A stretch of DNA of 64,000 nucleotides from Heliocybe sulcata (taxonomy: Eukaryota > Basidiomycota > Agaricomycetes > Gloeophyllales > Gloeophyllaceae), in contig ML213509.1 of the NCBI GenBank assembly GCA_004369045.1, positions 998,858 through 1,062,857 on the forward strand, in the 5' to 3' direction. The translations under genes were made by a program, and so were the position numbers. Under the pieces are notes generated by a model. The model saw only the letters and a program-made list of their open reading frames with translations, was not told the DNA's origin and ran no database searches. Shown here in pieces: positions 26,701 to 43,343 of the stretch; the stretch's first letter is position 1, and the number at the start of each line of letters is the position of its first letter.

Positions 26701-27694
26701 GGTGTCCACCTGTGAGTGAATAAGTCATGTCCCTGGTTACGGCAGCCCCTTGACAGATACATCTAGTCGTTTGTGTCGGAATTCTCAACTTCCAGATGAC
26801 TCAGATCCCCGAAGTCTGCTCACCAACGCAGCCTGATCACTTCACCTGCCCTGGGACTGTGAGTGTCAAGTAGTTAAAGGAGACTAAACCGCGCTCACGG
26901 TTGATTCAGAATACTTTCTTTACGGCCGCCGTACTATGGGGCACGCTCGGCCCCAGACGCATGTTCGGCGCAGGTGCAATCTACAATGGCCTTCTTTGGT
27001 GCTTCTTGATCGGTCTTAGTACGCCCTCCGACGCTCTTTGTGTACTCGGGTTCTGACATACCAGCAGTTCTGCCATTCCCGTTCTATTACCTTGGCAAGA
27101 AGTATAAGACGTTCGAGCGCTTCCATCTGCCAGTGTTCCTCTACGGCGGCTTGCTCTGGTTTGTTTGTCTGCCATTTTAGATGAAGTGGTGCTGACGATG
27201 TGGGAAACTGTAGGGCTCCGTACTCTCTTGCGAATATCTGGCCGGCTATTCCTATTGCGTATACCTTCAACGTTTTCATCAAGAAAAGGTACCTGGCGTG
27301 GTGGAGTAAATACAACTAGTACGTTTCTGCGCTCTGCATGAGACTGACTAGCCTGACTGACTTTTGCCTCCTTCAGCATCACGACCACGTCCTTTGGGGC
27401 CGCCATTGCTCTTTCTGCTATTGTGATGTTCTTGTGAGTTCGGCAATTGCTCTATATGACGGCCAGACATTTAATAAGACATGTTGCGCAGCGCGTTGCA
27501 ATGGCCTGGAGTAACAATTGACTGGTCTGGGAACACCCGACCTTTCGCTGGATGCGACGGGGACGCTTGCCCGCTGAAGCCCATCCCAGATATCGGCTAC
27601 TTCGGCCCAGTGCGTATTACTTTCTATCAGAGCCACAACACGACACGACACTTACTCTCGTCTCATCTCCTAGGGTCCGGGTCAGTTCCACTAG
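23760..27694 (+). CDS. OPT-family small oligopeptide transporter
   Basis: Proton-coupled importer of tetra-/pentapeptides or glutathione. After an acidic cytosolic leader (MASETEKVVPTGTPPGMSRT, then a D/E-rich stretch), the family blocks follow: HDDPSIPVSTFRAWFIGMIF, FFYLRQPGIQI, TTFGYTWTLNPGHFNLKEHM, MANVGYATPYTNDIVIVQHI, RRFLVYPSYAIWPQNLATI, FCGMFVYFWFPNYIFQALSY, WITWIAPNNVNLAAVTG, FNNTGNRYNVS-type loop, RLMSVYKEVPEWWYF, GIIMSITNVQLTLNVLAEFL, GGLWFNGNATAVNYFKGYGY, ILNFQMTQIPEVC and WPAIPIAYTFN. The protein ends GPGPGQFH. About 780 residues with roughly a dozen or more helices. The gene is cut into about twenty exons, including a 15-nt microexon at 24092-24106 (HAKDP) and a 28-nt exon at 25077-25104. 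Appears intact. Confidence 0.93.
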
Positions 27695-28010
27695 TGTGCA
27701 TGTGTACCATAGGGGGTTGTGCGGTTGTCTCGCTTAGATCTTGTATGGGTGTACATATGTCTGCTGTGATGGGAAACCAATATCAACACATATCGTGGGT
27801 GCATAGTGGGTGTGAAGCAAGTCGGTATAACTGGATCAAGTGCCATCATTTTACCCATTAGCATTGGATGAAGAACATGTTGATTTCAAGGACTTGGATT
27901 TCTTGGTCGATCTCGGCTAAGTCCGAGTAACAATGCCGGCGGCTAGTTGTCTATCTTTTCTGTCCTTTGGCTCCTGGTGCTCGGATCTACCATTTATATA
28001 TCTTTTTACT
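27695..28010. other. Intergenic between OPT and DHX37 genes
   Basis: About 316 bp. It contains a short coding-like segment at about 27863-27918 (LDEEHVDFKDLDFLVDLG then stop) that follows an acceptor-like TTAG. It might be an alternative last exon of the transporter or a remnant; otherwise it is the helicase promoter. Confidence 0.4.
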
Positions 28011-32486
<4,476 letters not shown>

Positions 32487-32603
32487 TCAATTACTGATTC
32501 TTACGTATAATACATTACAACAAGTCATGTATTGTAGAATAAGTTAACGTACGGACCATGTGGATATATCCCAGATGCCCTGAAAGAGTCCGTTCTTGTA
32601 GTA

Positions 32604-35600
32604 TCATCTAAGTGCGTGGCGAATGCATAAGGGAACTATGATCGCTGAGTAGGCGGAACAGTTAGCAAAGAGACTAGAATTGTACACGTGTAGATTGACC
32701 TTGGCTGGCTTTGGAATGAACAAGCTTGGTCCTGCTTTGGGGCGCTTAACAGGTGGACGTGGCTTTGGCTTGGAGACACTATTGTCATGTTCTAGGGTTG
32801 CAGGACTAGTGCGCTTAGGCAGGGGCGCTGTGGGTGGTCGCTTCTGACCAGCATGGCCAGCAGAGCCGGATGGGCTTTCCAGGCGGAGGGCAGGTGGTGG
32901 GCGTCTAGGAGCTGCCTCCTCTTCGCCTACTGACCTTTTTCGAGGGATAGCATTGGCGTCACCAAAGGACATAAAGCTGTCTACCGAAACGTCAGGTCTT
33001 GCGTTAGAGGGAACTTTAACAGGCACTTCGGAAGTCTGTGACCCTCGAATAGGCCGTTCCGTAAGTGGGCGAGCAGACAGGAGATCTTGGGACGATGGCT
33101 GTACAGATGTCTTGGTGGTACGCTGGTGCTTGGCCGATACAGGTGTAGTAGGAGGAGGCGCGGAGTCGCCTACCGTCGTGAAGAAAGAAGAATCCACCTA
33201 TAGACAGTGAATCATAAGTATTTACTATAGGCAAAAGGCCCTACCTCTGCTAATCGCGAGCGTGATCTCGCGTCTTCGATGATAGCGCACCAATTCGCAT
33301 CGCTTCTTTCCAACGTCGGGGCATGTCCAAGGACGAACAGTGAACACTTCGCACGGGTCAAGGCAACATTCATCCGGCGAGTATCTATAACCACCGTTCC
33401 TGAACTGTTCCTGCAGAAAAAGGAAGTGGCTTACCCGACAGAAAGCCAACGCTCTGTAATCCTGGTCCTGCACGGACGCACGATAGTATAATGACATCCT
33501 TCTCCTGGCCTTGGAAACCATCGACAGTATTGAAGTCGACCTTGCCTACGATATCTTGACCAAAACGCTGAACAAAGGTCCTGCGCATCTCCGCAATTTG
33601 TGCGCGATACATGGACACAACTCCGACCCTAAAGTCGAAATCAAACGAAGAAAATTCCCTGCGGAGGCGGCCGTAAAGGGAGACCGCAACTTGACACTCG
33701 GCCTTATTGATCAGCGAATGATATCCACCGTCCTCTTCCCGACCACGAGTGATACTGAAGAATCTGTAGGTTCCGAATTTGCCATGCAAGTGCCAGGGCT
33801 GACTGGTCTTGGCGACCATGTCGGGTCCGTCACGTAACTGGCCTTGGTAGAACACACGGCTCGGTAACCGGCTGATGTCGGGATGCATTCGATACTGAAT
33901 GCTACAAGAACTCAGCGAAGGTGCATGTATATGTCATTGTGTTTACCTCAACAGATGAACAGAGTCGGGCCGTTCCTTCTGAAGGCGCACGAAAAGGGAT
34001 TGATTATAGCCGTACTTTGAAGCCTGCAGGTTGGACAAAGTCAATTGAGGCCTATCTCCGAAAGGAATATTCATACGTGCCTCTTGCGAGATAACGGTGG
34101 GAGGCAATTGCTGAGGATCTAAGGTGAAGATCACATCGCGACTCCAAGACGCAGAAAATGCCTCGACTTACCGCCCACCATTACGCAACGCTTGCTTTTG
34201 TATTTGAGAGGAATCAGTGAGCTCAACTCAATGGCCTGAGCCGCTTCATCAGTAATGACTAAGTCGAAGTCGCATTGTTCTAGGATATCATGGCCGACGC
34301 CCGACAATGTTCCGCAGATAACGTCCGCTTCGAGGACGGCCTGGCTTCGGTACTTACGCCTCGTAGCATCCATAGTGCGGTACTCAGACTTCTGCTGATC
34401 TTTCATGCGATCGAACTGCTGAGAGAGCTTCATTCTGCGGGAATTCAGTGCACGGATTTCCTCCTCGAGAGCCAAGGACCGGACTGCATTATCCCGGATA
34501 GCGTGCAGTTCGTCTTGTTTCTGCTGCCTCTGCTTCTTCACCGCCTCCATTTCAGCCCGCAGAGCAGCGATTTCGTTCGATGCGTCACTTCGCGTCCCGG
34601 ACGACCCTTCGCCGTTTAGCATCTGTTCTACAAGATAGTCGAGCGTAATATCTTTCACGCTAATGTTGACGTTCTTGTCGTTCCCCACACGGACAACCTT
34701 CAGTCGTTGACCGTGTCCTGCACCGGATACGCCGTCCTTCAAGCGGCGCGCGATTTCGTCTACAGCGGCATTACTAGGTGCGCATAGCAGGACTTTCTTG
34801 ACTGGTTCTTTATCAGTGGGGGCACTACTTCGTCCAGCATGAATAGCTGTAGCCGGTCGTGTTCTCCGGGACAGAAAGGCTTGGACAAGGCCGCATATAG
34901 TGGATGTTTTGCCAGTACCAGGCGGTCTACAAAGCCTGCGTCAACGCAAGTTTGGGTCGGTATGATGGAAACACGTACCCTTGAATGAGAGTAAAACCTT
35001 CATTCTTCAGAGAACTCAAGATCGCGGTAGCTTGCGGCTCATTCACTTTATAAGCCCCTTGCGCCTGTCTTATTTCTCGTCCATCAAAATGCGGCTTGGA
35101 TAACAAACGAGGATGCAGTATCACGTCGGCGGAATCGTAAAAGGACAATCCCATAAGAGCTGCATACTCCCTGTGAAGTGTCCTTAGACTGTTCGGGACG
35201 TCAGGACGTCGCAGACCTTCCGTGACATGCATAAGACAGACCTTAAAACCTTGGTCAGACGCCAGTCTGTGTTGATCTGGAGGCCGGGATCCGTTATGGA
35301 TGGTGGTAAATAACATCTGACGGTCGCTTGGATTGCATACGGCATTGCTTTATAGCCCTGTATCTTGCCCAATATGCATTTCTTGCTCTCCGGTTGCCTA
35401 AGCATGACTATATCCGTGTCGGTCAAAGCCCAATCCTTCTTGACATTGTCAGTAACGGAAATATCCAGGTCCAGCCAGTCATCAGTGAATCCACGGGACG
35501 CGATTTTGCAAGCCACACTGTCTTGGTTCGTCTCTTGTTTAGACTGCTGCAACTGCGCCCAACATTCGAGCAATAACAAAGGCTCGAAGACGGTACGATA

Positions 35601-38600
35601 GTGATTGTAGTCCTTGAAACGATCAGGCACCTGGCTTAGAGACATTTTACCGCCCAGCATAGGAGGGTCCGGTCCATCATGGTCGTAATTCCAAGCCAAC
35701 AGCGCTTTGTGAAGCGAGGATATATCAGGTTTCAGGCGCATCGCCGTCCTTTGGGCTTCTCGGCGAGCGTCAAACATTCGGGTTGCGCCCACTTTCCCGT
35801 CAGCGGCGACATCCATCATCTTGACTTGTCGCCGTTCCACCCTCTTTATCTTTGGCGTTCTCTGCAGCTTTCCAAGAGCCGCTAGTCCTCCTTCCGCTGC
35901 TTCGCCCTCATCTTCGGAATTCTCTTCAGAAGATGAAGAATCCGGCAAGCTGCTTCTGACAGACGAAGCCTCAGATTTGGAACCCTGCACTTGACGTTGA
36001 GCGTTAGGGGGTATATTGACGGTCAGCCCAGCAGCAAGTCCGTCCTTCGGCGCTACAGAGGCCTGAGGCTGGAGGACATCGTTGATTGCAGCCCGAGGCG
36101 TAACAGATGTCTTATTGTTTAAGGTCACAGTACTATTCTTCCTGTCACCCACAGCAGGTCGTCTCCCCGTCGTGTTTGGGACCTTCTCAATGTGGGCTTT
36201 GAAACCGGTAGAGGGCTTTGCATCCTTCTTCGCAGATGGCGCAGGCCTAAAGTCTACGATTTCGACTTCATCATCAAATGCACCTATGGCTTCCGCCAGC
36301 TGAGACACTCGATTGTTATCTAGTCTCGTCTGAGGCCGTTTGGGATCTTTCCTCCGAGCATCGTCAACAAATTTGTTTAGCTTCTTGACGCTAGCTTCTG
36401 AAGGAGACACCCCGGTGTCCCGGAAGCTTTCAAGAAGAGACTGCAGTAGATGGAATGACTGATGCAGCAGCTCTTCATCAGTCAGTCGAAGCCATCTTGT
36501 CAACTCCATCAAGACGTCCTGTAGATTATCAATCATTGTTTTTCCTGTGCTGGACAACTTCTTCTGCGGGCGCAGCGGTCCTTGCCCGCCCTTATTGGAG
36601 GCAAGGATCCCGGCCTCGAACACTCTCCATTGAGCCAGCATATCCCGACCGAAAATCAGGGCATCTCGCATCCACACGGTCATCTCCTCGTTTTCGAAGT
36701 GCGGCGCCCAACTCGGAGTCAATCTGAATATCAGAGCTAATGTGCGGGCCATGGAATTCCATAGTTTCAGTAGGTCATTGGAGACTCCGATTCCATTTTC
36801 GCCTCTGAGAAAGCCGTCCTTTCGGAGGAGACCATCTGAGGAGCACAGCACGTCAATGACGTCTGTGAGACAGCGGACAAGCGCCATCGACAGGTTGCAA
36901 GCTTCAGGCACAGTAGGGATATATGCTATGGATTTCTGGAGGAAGGCGTCAATGCCCTGCAAGGACGAGTTCGGGAGGTTCTCCAGAAGAGCCCGGAAAC
37001 AATCTGAACGATAGTCGACGTCGAATGCCTGACGCACTAGAACTTGCGCGCCCATTGCCGCATCCTCTATCGGACACAGCATCAGCGCCATCATGTTCTT
37101 GACGGTGTCATGCCTGCGTAGCAGATCAAGAATAGAGGACGAGGTGTTGTAATCAGCGTATCTTGACATCGCGTCCAGGAACCCTCCTCTGAATCCAGAC
37201 AACCAGTTATTAACGTCCTTCAGTAGGGCAATCACCGCCGGGTTCTTCTCGGATACACTAGCGAAAGCTCGCGCCTTGAGTTCAACCATATGAGCGCTGC
37301 TGGAGAGGAGAGACAGAATCATCTCAATCCCATCCGAGTCATGGGGCTGCAGGTTTCTGTAAACGTCCAGCCAAAACTTTTGCTGGGGAACTGAGGACTC
37401 CGGTAGTTTCGCATCCGCAGGGCTTCTATTATACCTGCAAAGTATCGTGATAATCTGAGCGACGTTCTGCTGGTCGCTGAGCAATCTTTGCTTGAGGAGG
37501 CTTCGAGCAGCTATTCTGGCGTCTCGCCACTGAGGATCGGCATAGCCGTGGGAGAATGCAACCAGGACTATTTTCTGTGAATGGATGCCGATGGCGCCGG
37601 ACAACGCATCGCGTTGTGGTCTCTTCTTCTCCTTGGTGCTCCTCGAAAATGCACTTTCCAAGAGCTGTTTGAGTTGCGCCTCAGTCAGTGCGGCACAGAC
37701 AAAGACTGACAGTGATACTAACCTGCATGGCAGCCGTCAAGGTTGCAGATCGTGCATCTTGGAACCTCTCATGCTGGAGCTCTTCGCAGACAAAATCCGC
37801 CAATTTCGCCAGGACATCTCCAAATGCGGCGGTCTCCCAAATACAGCCTATATATTCAGAGAACCATTTCAAAACCCAGTCTTCTCGCGAGAGCAGGTCC
37901 CGGCTCTTGAAGATATCCACGAAAGTACGGTTGTCTTTGACAGCATCGAAGACACGCTGAGGGTAGTCAGATTTCTCGCCCTGCCAGATTGTGCTGCCGC
38001 AGCGCCCAGTGAGGTACCACAAGCAACGAAAGATACTGATGAATCCTAAACGCAAGGGGCGTAATATCCAGTGATGGTCACGGGATGAAGGGTAACAAGT
38101 GAAACCAAGAGATTGTCAGCGAAATTGAGTCGATACAAAAACGAAAACAAACTGACTTGGCCCAGTATCGTGCAAGTGACCAATAATGATGTCACGAAGA
38201 TCGATGTTGCAGTGTTTGCTGGGACTCATGGCCTCCGCAGGGAGGAAGCGCATTACAGCCGCAAAACCCGCCCATAGAGCATTTGCGTCCTTCGTGAAAG
38301 AGAATGTCTGAGCCACTTTCTTGGAGGAATGATCGTCAATAGACACCATGCTGGTTGATTGCGGAGATGGAGGCGCGTCGGCATGTGCAGACGAAGAAGA
38401 CGCTAATGCGGAGCTTATGGGGTAGACTATCTTCCCGTACTCTGCCAAAAAGCGGTCTTTAGGTATTGGCTCAATCCCGAACTGCTGCAGCTGCTGCCTT
38501 GCCCATGTTCGGGCTTCGGGTTGATCTGATAGTGCTAATAGCAGGAGCCCAACCGGAGGGACATCGAGAGGCCAGTCTAAGGAAGGAGAAGACGGGACTG

Positions 38601-39209
38601 TGGCTTGGAGGACAGATTGTATTCGATTATCTTCGAAGACTGATAGATTGCAGAACATGAGATAGGCGATACCCGGTGGTAGGCCCGCTAAGGTTATTGA
38701 TGCAGACTCAATGCTGCCCACATCAATTCCCCTTTTATTGAGAGACGAAAGGACTATGGATGTCTCCCATTCATCGACCGAATGCCAGAAACCATCCAGG
38801 ATATCGTCTGAGAAAGCTCCGAAGTACCTAGAAAGAGTATGTCTGAGCGTGAATGGCACATGTTGCTGTGGACTCACGTATGCCTAGAAGTGAATTTCGC
38901 TGTTTGTCTCGCTCCCACGCATCCGCAGCATGAAGACATACATATCTGAAGGCGGTCCTTCCAGGTATTCACTCGACCACTGTTGTATGCATGTAACCTG
39001 ATTAGGAACGTAGCGGCCTCGATCGTAAGCTGTTCAGCTCGACCACAAAACCAGTGCAAGGACCCATCCCCATCTTCAGGGACCTTCATGATATAGCCGT
39101 ATACAGAGCCTAGTATTGCATCGGATGCGCCCTGCGTGTCGACAGGCGTGTCCCGAAACTCCTTCAGCAGCGACCTGACGCGGTCCACGTCCGAACCTTC
39201 CGCCGCCAT
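32604..39209 (-). CDS. SEN1: RNA/DNA helicase Sen1 (SF1B, senataxin family)
   Basis: Terminates non-coding RNA polymerase II transcription and resolves R-loops in the nucleus. Starts MAAEGSDVDRVRSLL. The N-terminal 1,000 or so residues are a helical-repeat region (for example SRYADYNTSSSILDLLRR and LRLTDEELLHQSFHLLQSLL), as in Sen1. Helicase motifs lie in 35300-33200: PPGTGKTSTICGLVQAF (Walker A, near 34910), a coiled coil ('prong' region, 34740-34330), DLVITDEAAQAIE (motif II), DPQQLPPTVIS, IQYRMHPDIS, VDGFQGQEKDVIIL and RRMNVALTRAKCSLFVLGH. The C-terminus is basic and Pro-rich (KRPPTAPLPKRTSPATLE), probably nuclear localisation. About 1,900 residues. The last exon is uncertain: frame remains open to 32604, but a GT-AG pair near 32690-32645 suggests an alternative end. 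Divergent from translin. Confidence 0.95.
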
Positions 39210-39437
39210 AGAGTCTGGTCGGGAGAGTAAGGACGGCAGCCTCTGGAATGCTCAGACAAGCAGACCCCTTAGAATTTTTGTGGGATGGTTGAGAGTCTCT
39301 GCAGCTGCAGGCGCCGACTTCCCAGCTGCAGAACGTCGCGGACAGCTTCGCCTCAACCTTTCGCGTCCTCCACATTCTACGCGTGACATCACACAGTTTG
39401 CCGGTCACGCTCGCGCTCTGCTCCTCAGGCCTCAGTC
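39210..39437. promoter_or_regulatory. Bidirectional promoter, SEN1 / translin
   Basis: Only 228 bp separate the two divergent start codons, so both core promoters must lie or overlap here. No TATA box is evident, in keeping with housekeeping genes. Confidence 0.6.
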
Positions 39438-40447
39438 ATGGACCCTCAGGACCTCGAGTTCATCAACAGAGCCCTCGACAGCGAGGTTGAGCTGAGAGAT
39501 GTGAGCATAAGCTGCCACCTTGAAAATCTCCGCATTCTGGGAATGCATCTTCAATATCTGGTGACTTCCACAGAAAATCAGGGACGAGGTATCGGAGCTC
39601 GACAAGAAGACCAGGTCCATGGTCGGTGTTCTGAATAAAGTCCACTCGACACCACCAGAACAGAGTATGGCTTACAGTTACTCTGTTTTGTTGCTGAAGC
39701 AAACAGGGCCTCAGTCTCCGATTTAGTCGACTCCGTCCGGCCAAGTCTGAAAGACTTGCATACGACCACCGGTGCGCTCTATGCACTTGTCCCTCCCGAC
39801 CAATTCTGGCGATGGAAGGATATGTGGTCCAACTCCATGCGGAGTGCAGTTTTCTCTGCAACTCTGATGGAGTATCTGACTAGTGGCACTCTCATGTCCA
39901 TGGCCAGTGTGAGTGCAGCCCTTGGGAGTAAGTCGCGCTCGGCCTGGGTGATGTGAATGGGAACTTGACCGATTAAGTCAAAGATGAGTGGAAGGACCGA
40001 TTCGCGCTGCCCGCTGAGGACTATCTACATGGTCTAATTACTCTGGTGAACGAACTGGTACGTGGACCTTGCAGTCCTTACACAATTGCGGGTGCTGAGA
40101 TGCCTTTGCTCGCCATCTGCCATCAGTCTCGGCTTGCGGTGAATGCAGTGACCCTCGGTAGCTACGAAGAACCTATTCGAATCTCGAAGTTCGTCAAAGA
40201 CCTCTTCACCGGTTTCTCCATGGTACTTGATCCGTTTCACATTCAGCCAAAGAGGGACTCAGTATCCCTTCTTCGCAGCTTAATCTGAAAAACGACGCAT
40301 TGCGACGCAGGTATGACAGCCTGAAGTATGACCTCAAGAAGATAGAAGAAGGTAATCTGACCTTGTTCGTCCCCGAATACAACGCTGACTCCCTGCCTTG
40401 CAGTCGTTTATGATGTCTCATTGCGTAAGCTGGCCAGTGCGAAATGA
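39438..40447 (+). CDS. TSN: Translin
   Basis: RNA/DNA-binding protein that assembles octameric rings and, with Trax, the C3PO endoribonuclease. Exons yield about 235 residues: MDPQDLEFINRALDSEVELR, KIRDEVSELDKKTRSMVGVL, LVPPDQFWRWKDMWSNSMRS, VFSATLMEYLTSGTLMSMAS, DYLHGLITLVNELSRLAVN, VTLGSYEEPIRISKFVKDLF, then LNLKNDALRRRYDSLKYDLK and KKIEEVVYDVSL. These match the human translin blocks ELSRLSVNSVTAGDY and LNLKNDSLRKRYDGLKYD closely. The C-terminal part fits translin rather than Trax. Neurospora C3PO acts on pre-tRNA 5' leaders, so a tRNA role is possible here. Five short introns; ends LRKLASAK. Confidence 0.95.
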
Positions 40448-40943
40448 GGGCGTGCATCTGCCACAAACTCGATGTGTAAGATATGTGAAACTGACCGGAA
40501 TCTTCATTTGGATTGTGGTTAAAAGACGGTTCTGAATCGTAGCCTAGGCGCCTATTCCTGGTGCGCCGATCGCCTCGAGGTTCGGTTGGACGCGTCGATT
40601 CCAGAGCGAGCCCCTGTCGCATCACGTGACTCTGGCGTGGCAGTTCGGAGCATGTTTCTTCGTTCAATCCCGCATCAACGCGGTCTCCTGCTTCCTGCAC
40701 AACTCATTCCTTTTGTATCTTTCCTCCGCAAAGCTCTGCACGGGGTCTTTGTTACATACATCTGATCTTTTGCCAGCTGGCTAAAGCGAGGTGGCAGCAG
40801 TGCTTTACTTGTCGTCGTCACACGCCACAAATCACTGAATAAGGTACATCTCAACCGCGCTTCCCGCGTTCCGGTCTTCCAGGTCTTCTTACATATCATC
40901 GCTTGATCTGACCAGTGTATCCATCCCATTCCCGAACCACTTC
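40448..40943. other. Intergenic between translin and SGF29
   Basis: About 500 bp, same-strand neighbours. Open frames on the minus strand here carry no family resemblance. Should hold the translin 3' end and the SGF29 promoter. Confidence 0.5.
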
Positions 40944-42282
40944 ATGTCCAACCGACGAGGCGTGTCGAAACGACCAGCTTCTTCGGAAGGTATGTGGTTC
41001 CCACGGAATTCAAAGAAATGGTATGATCCGACTGTGGATAATTATATGCAGAGATCGACTGCTGGACGCGCGCGCGTACATGTCTCAAGGCTCTTACCGA
41101 TATATACGATAGTCCTGCGAATGGAGATCCTATAGGGCGAACCAACAGGATTGTGTCTACTAGCAACTGGCCGACGGATGATAATATTCCGCCCGAGGGA
41201 ATAGACAGTCTGAAGATGACGCATAGAAAGCTCGTGACAGCTTTGCAGGACATTCAAACAATGTCCAGAGCCGAAGTCAAGTACATATACATCGTCATCG
41301 GCCAGCATGATCCAGGCGCTGACCTGAATATTTTTCAGAGCCATTGACGAGGCCATCGAACGACTAAGCATACTTACGGCTCTTCGTAACGCACCCGATA
41401 AGCCACAAGGTAGTTTCCACTCGCATAGATGATATGGTTGTTGACATGCCATCGTCAGTTGAAAAGCGGGCCAAGCGACCACGCGGACACTCCCCGGTGG
41501 CAGTCCCAGCCCCGGGTACTCCTTCTGCTAGCAGAGGCGTATCAATAACTCTACCAGCGCGGAGCTCGGCTGGCCCTGCGCCGTCTATCCCCTTCTCGCG
41601 AGATCCCAAAGCTCGCAGAGAAGCTCTGGCGAAACAGCTACCTTTGCAAGAAGGGCGAAAGGTGGCGTTCCACCCTCCCCCTCATTCCGGGAAACCAGGG
41701 GAAGCGCCCGCTGTCGAGGTCGACGAAAATGCGTGGATCCTCGCTGTTGTTACTAAATGTATTAATCAGGATAAAAATAGGTACTTCCGTTCGTTTCTAG
41801 CTCTAATCGACTATCTGAGTACGTCTGTGACAGATACGAAGTGCGAGACGCAGAAAACCAAGAGGATGGCTCGCCGGGACAGTGAGTTGCTTATGATTCC
41901 TCTTGATGAGGCCGTGATTGATACATACTCAGGAGCTACAACACTACATTACGGGCAATAATCCCTCTGCCTGATCCGAATGCCCCACCAGATAACGCTG
42001 CCAGCCTACAAGCATATCAAGACTTCCCGGCAGGATCGACAGTCATGGCGCTTTATCCTGACACCAGTTGCTTCTACAAGGCGGAAGTAATCGCCAGCCG
42101 CAAGGACATGGCGAAAGTGAGCTGTTCCCTTCCCTGCGTCCTCAAATCGAGGCTATACTAAAGCACGTATAGGCTGGGTACAGCGCTAGACCGCATTACA
42201 AGCTGAAATTCGAAGACGACGATGACCAAGAGCATGCAGTGAGTGCGGAGTGGGTTGTGGAATGGCCGGGTCCGGGATAGTA
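40944..42282 (+). CDS. SGF29: SAGA-associated factor 29 (tandem Tudor reader)
   Basis: Subunit of the SAGA histone acetyltransferase complex that reads H3K4me2/3. Begins MSNRRGVSKRPASSE, then an N-terminal helical region (DSLKMTHRKLVTALQDIQTM; AIDEAIERLSILTALRNA), a basic Pro/Ser linker and the C-terminal SGF29 Tudor pair: GRKVAFHPP, WILAVVTKCINQDKNRYEVR, LHYRAIIPLPDPNAPPDN, GSTVMALYPDTSCFYKAEVI, and YKLKFEDDDDQEHAVSAEWV. It ends VEWPGPG, a near-perfect fit to the family. Aromatic residues of the methyl-lysine cage are likely among the YPDTSCFY positions. Several short introns; about 320 residues. Confidence 0.95.
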
Positions 42283-42460
42283 TCAATTAGACCATGATCG
42301 GGCCCCTCTTTCTTTCCTTTTGGCATTACTGTGGGTTCCCCGTGAATCTATATTGTCGTGTACCTTTGCGCATTTCGCAGAGCGTCTTCAGTACTTCCGT
42401 CCGTCGATGAAGTCCGAGTTGCCTAATGTGGTATGTTGCGGAAGTGGCCGGCAGATGCCG

Positions 42461-42473
42461 GAATTTTCTAGAC
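42461..42473. promoter_or_regulatory. Heat-shock element
   Basis: GAATTTTCTAGAC: alternating nGAAn pentamers (GAA-nn-TTC-nn-GAc), two perfect and one near-perfect, about 230 bp upstream of the HSP20 start. This is the HSF1 binding pattern. Confidence 0.65.
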
Positions 42474-42597
42474 CGTGTGGCATAACGTCACCCTGAGGGA
42501 TTCTGTGCAGACGCAATACTATGTCTGTAATGACCGAGAATGAACAGAGAGTGTTCTGGATTATTCGCTACCAGGAGGATCCTTACACCGAACTGCG

Positions 42598-42604
42598 TAT
42601 AAAA
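42598..42604 (+). promoter_or_regulatory. TATA box of the HSP20 gene
   Basis: TATAAAA about 100 bp upstream of the ATG, a normal distance for fungi, with the heat-shock element about 125 bp further up. TATA plus HSE is the usual layout of stress genes. Confidence 0.65.
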
Positions 42605-42701
42605 CCCGTGAGCTGCCAGGACCTCTGGCCAGATCACTTCCCTACAACACCAAAAGTATTCGCACACAACACCTCTATTACTCACTCTTATAATCACAAA
42701 C

Positions 42702-43343
42702 ATGTCGCTTTCTCGCCAATTCTTCCGCGAGCTTCGCCCTCTCTTCCGCATGCTGGAAGAGCCGCTCGGACGGACGCCTTCCTACTATGGTCGGAATAAC
42801 CGTTCGCTCTTCGACGACCCATTCTTCAACTCCCCGCAGAACTGGCGGCCACCAGTCGACGTCTCGGAGGAGGGGAACAACTTCGTTATCGAAGCTGAAC
42901 TGCCCGGAGTCAAGAAGGAGAATGTTGAGGTCCGCATTGGGGAGGGTGGACGAAACTTGACTATCGAGGGCAAGGTATTCAACAGGAGCACGAGAGGAGG
43001 CCGCGATTCTGCGTCTCAAGAACCTAACTTCTCGGAGAGGCAGAGCGAGCCATCGTCATCTGGAGCCAGTGAAGGTATGTAGTTTCGGCTTCTCTTCTTG
43101 AGAATTGATACTGATCAGTCGTTGATAGGTTCTACATCGAAGGATGTCGCGAACGCCAACGAGACATCTAATGCCATCTCCACTGAACGCGACATATCCG
43201 GCACTTCGACATTCCGCCGAAGTGTATGGCTTCCTCGACCTGTCGATGGCAATGCCGTCAAGGCCAAGCTGGAAGACGGTATTTTGACTGTGACCGTGCC
43301 GAAAGCAGAGGACAAGGCCAGCGTCAAGGTCGCCGTGGAATGA
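42702..43343 (+). CDS. Small heat-shock protein (HSP20 / alpha-crystallin family)
   Basis: ATP-independent holdase chaperone, 195 residues from two exons (42702-43074 and 43129-43343). The alpha-crystallin domain starts at NWRPPVDVSEEGNNFVIEAE, has LPGVKKENVEVRI and a NLTIEGKV strand, and ends SVWLPRPVDGNAVKAKLEDG with GILTVTVPKA. Between strands beta5 and beta7 there is a long Ser/Asn/Glu-rich insert (about residues 95-150, split by the intron), common in fungal Hsp20s. The usual C-terminal I/V-x-I/V anchoring motif is weak (VKVAVE). Promoter elements indicate heat induction. Confidence 0.93.

Noticed and set aside
33511-33837. Plus-strand frame inside SEN1
   Set aside because: It is antisense to conserved Sen1 helicase motifs and has no family resemblance.
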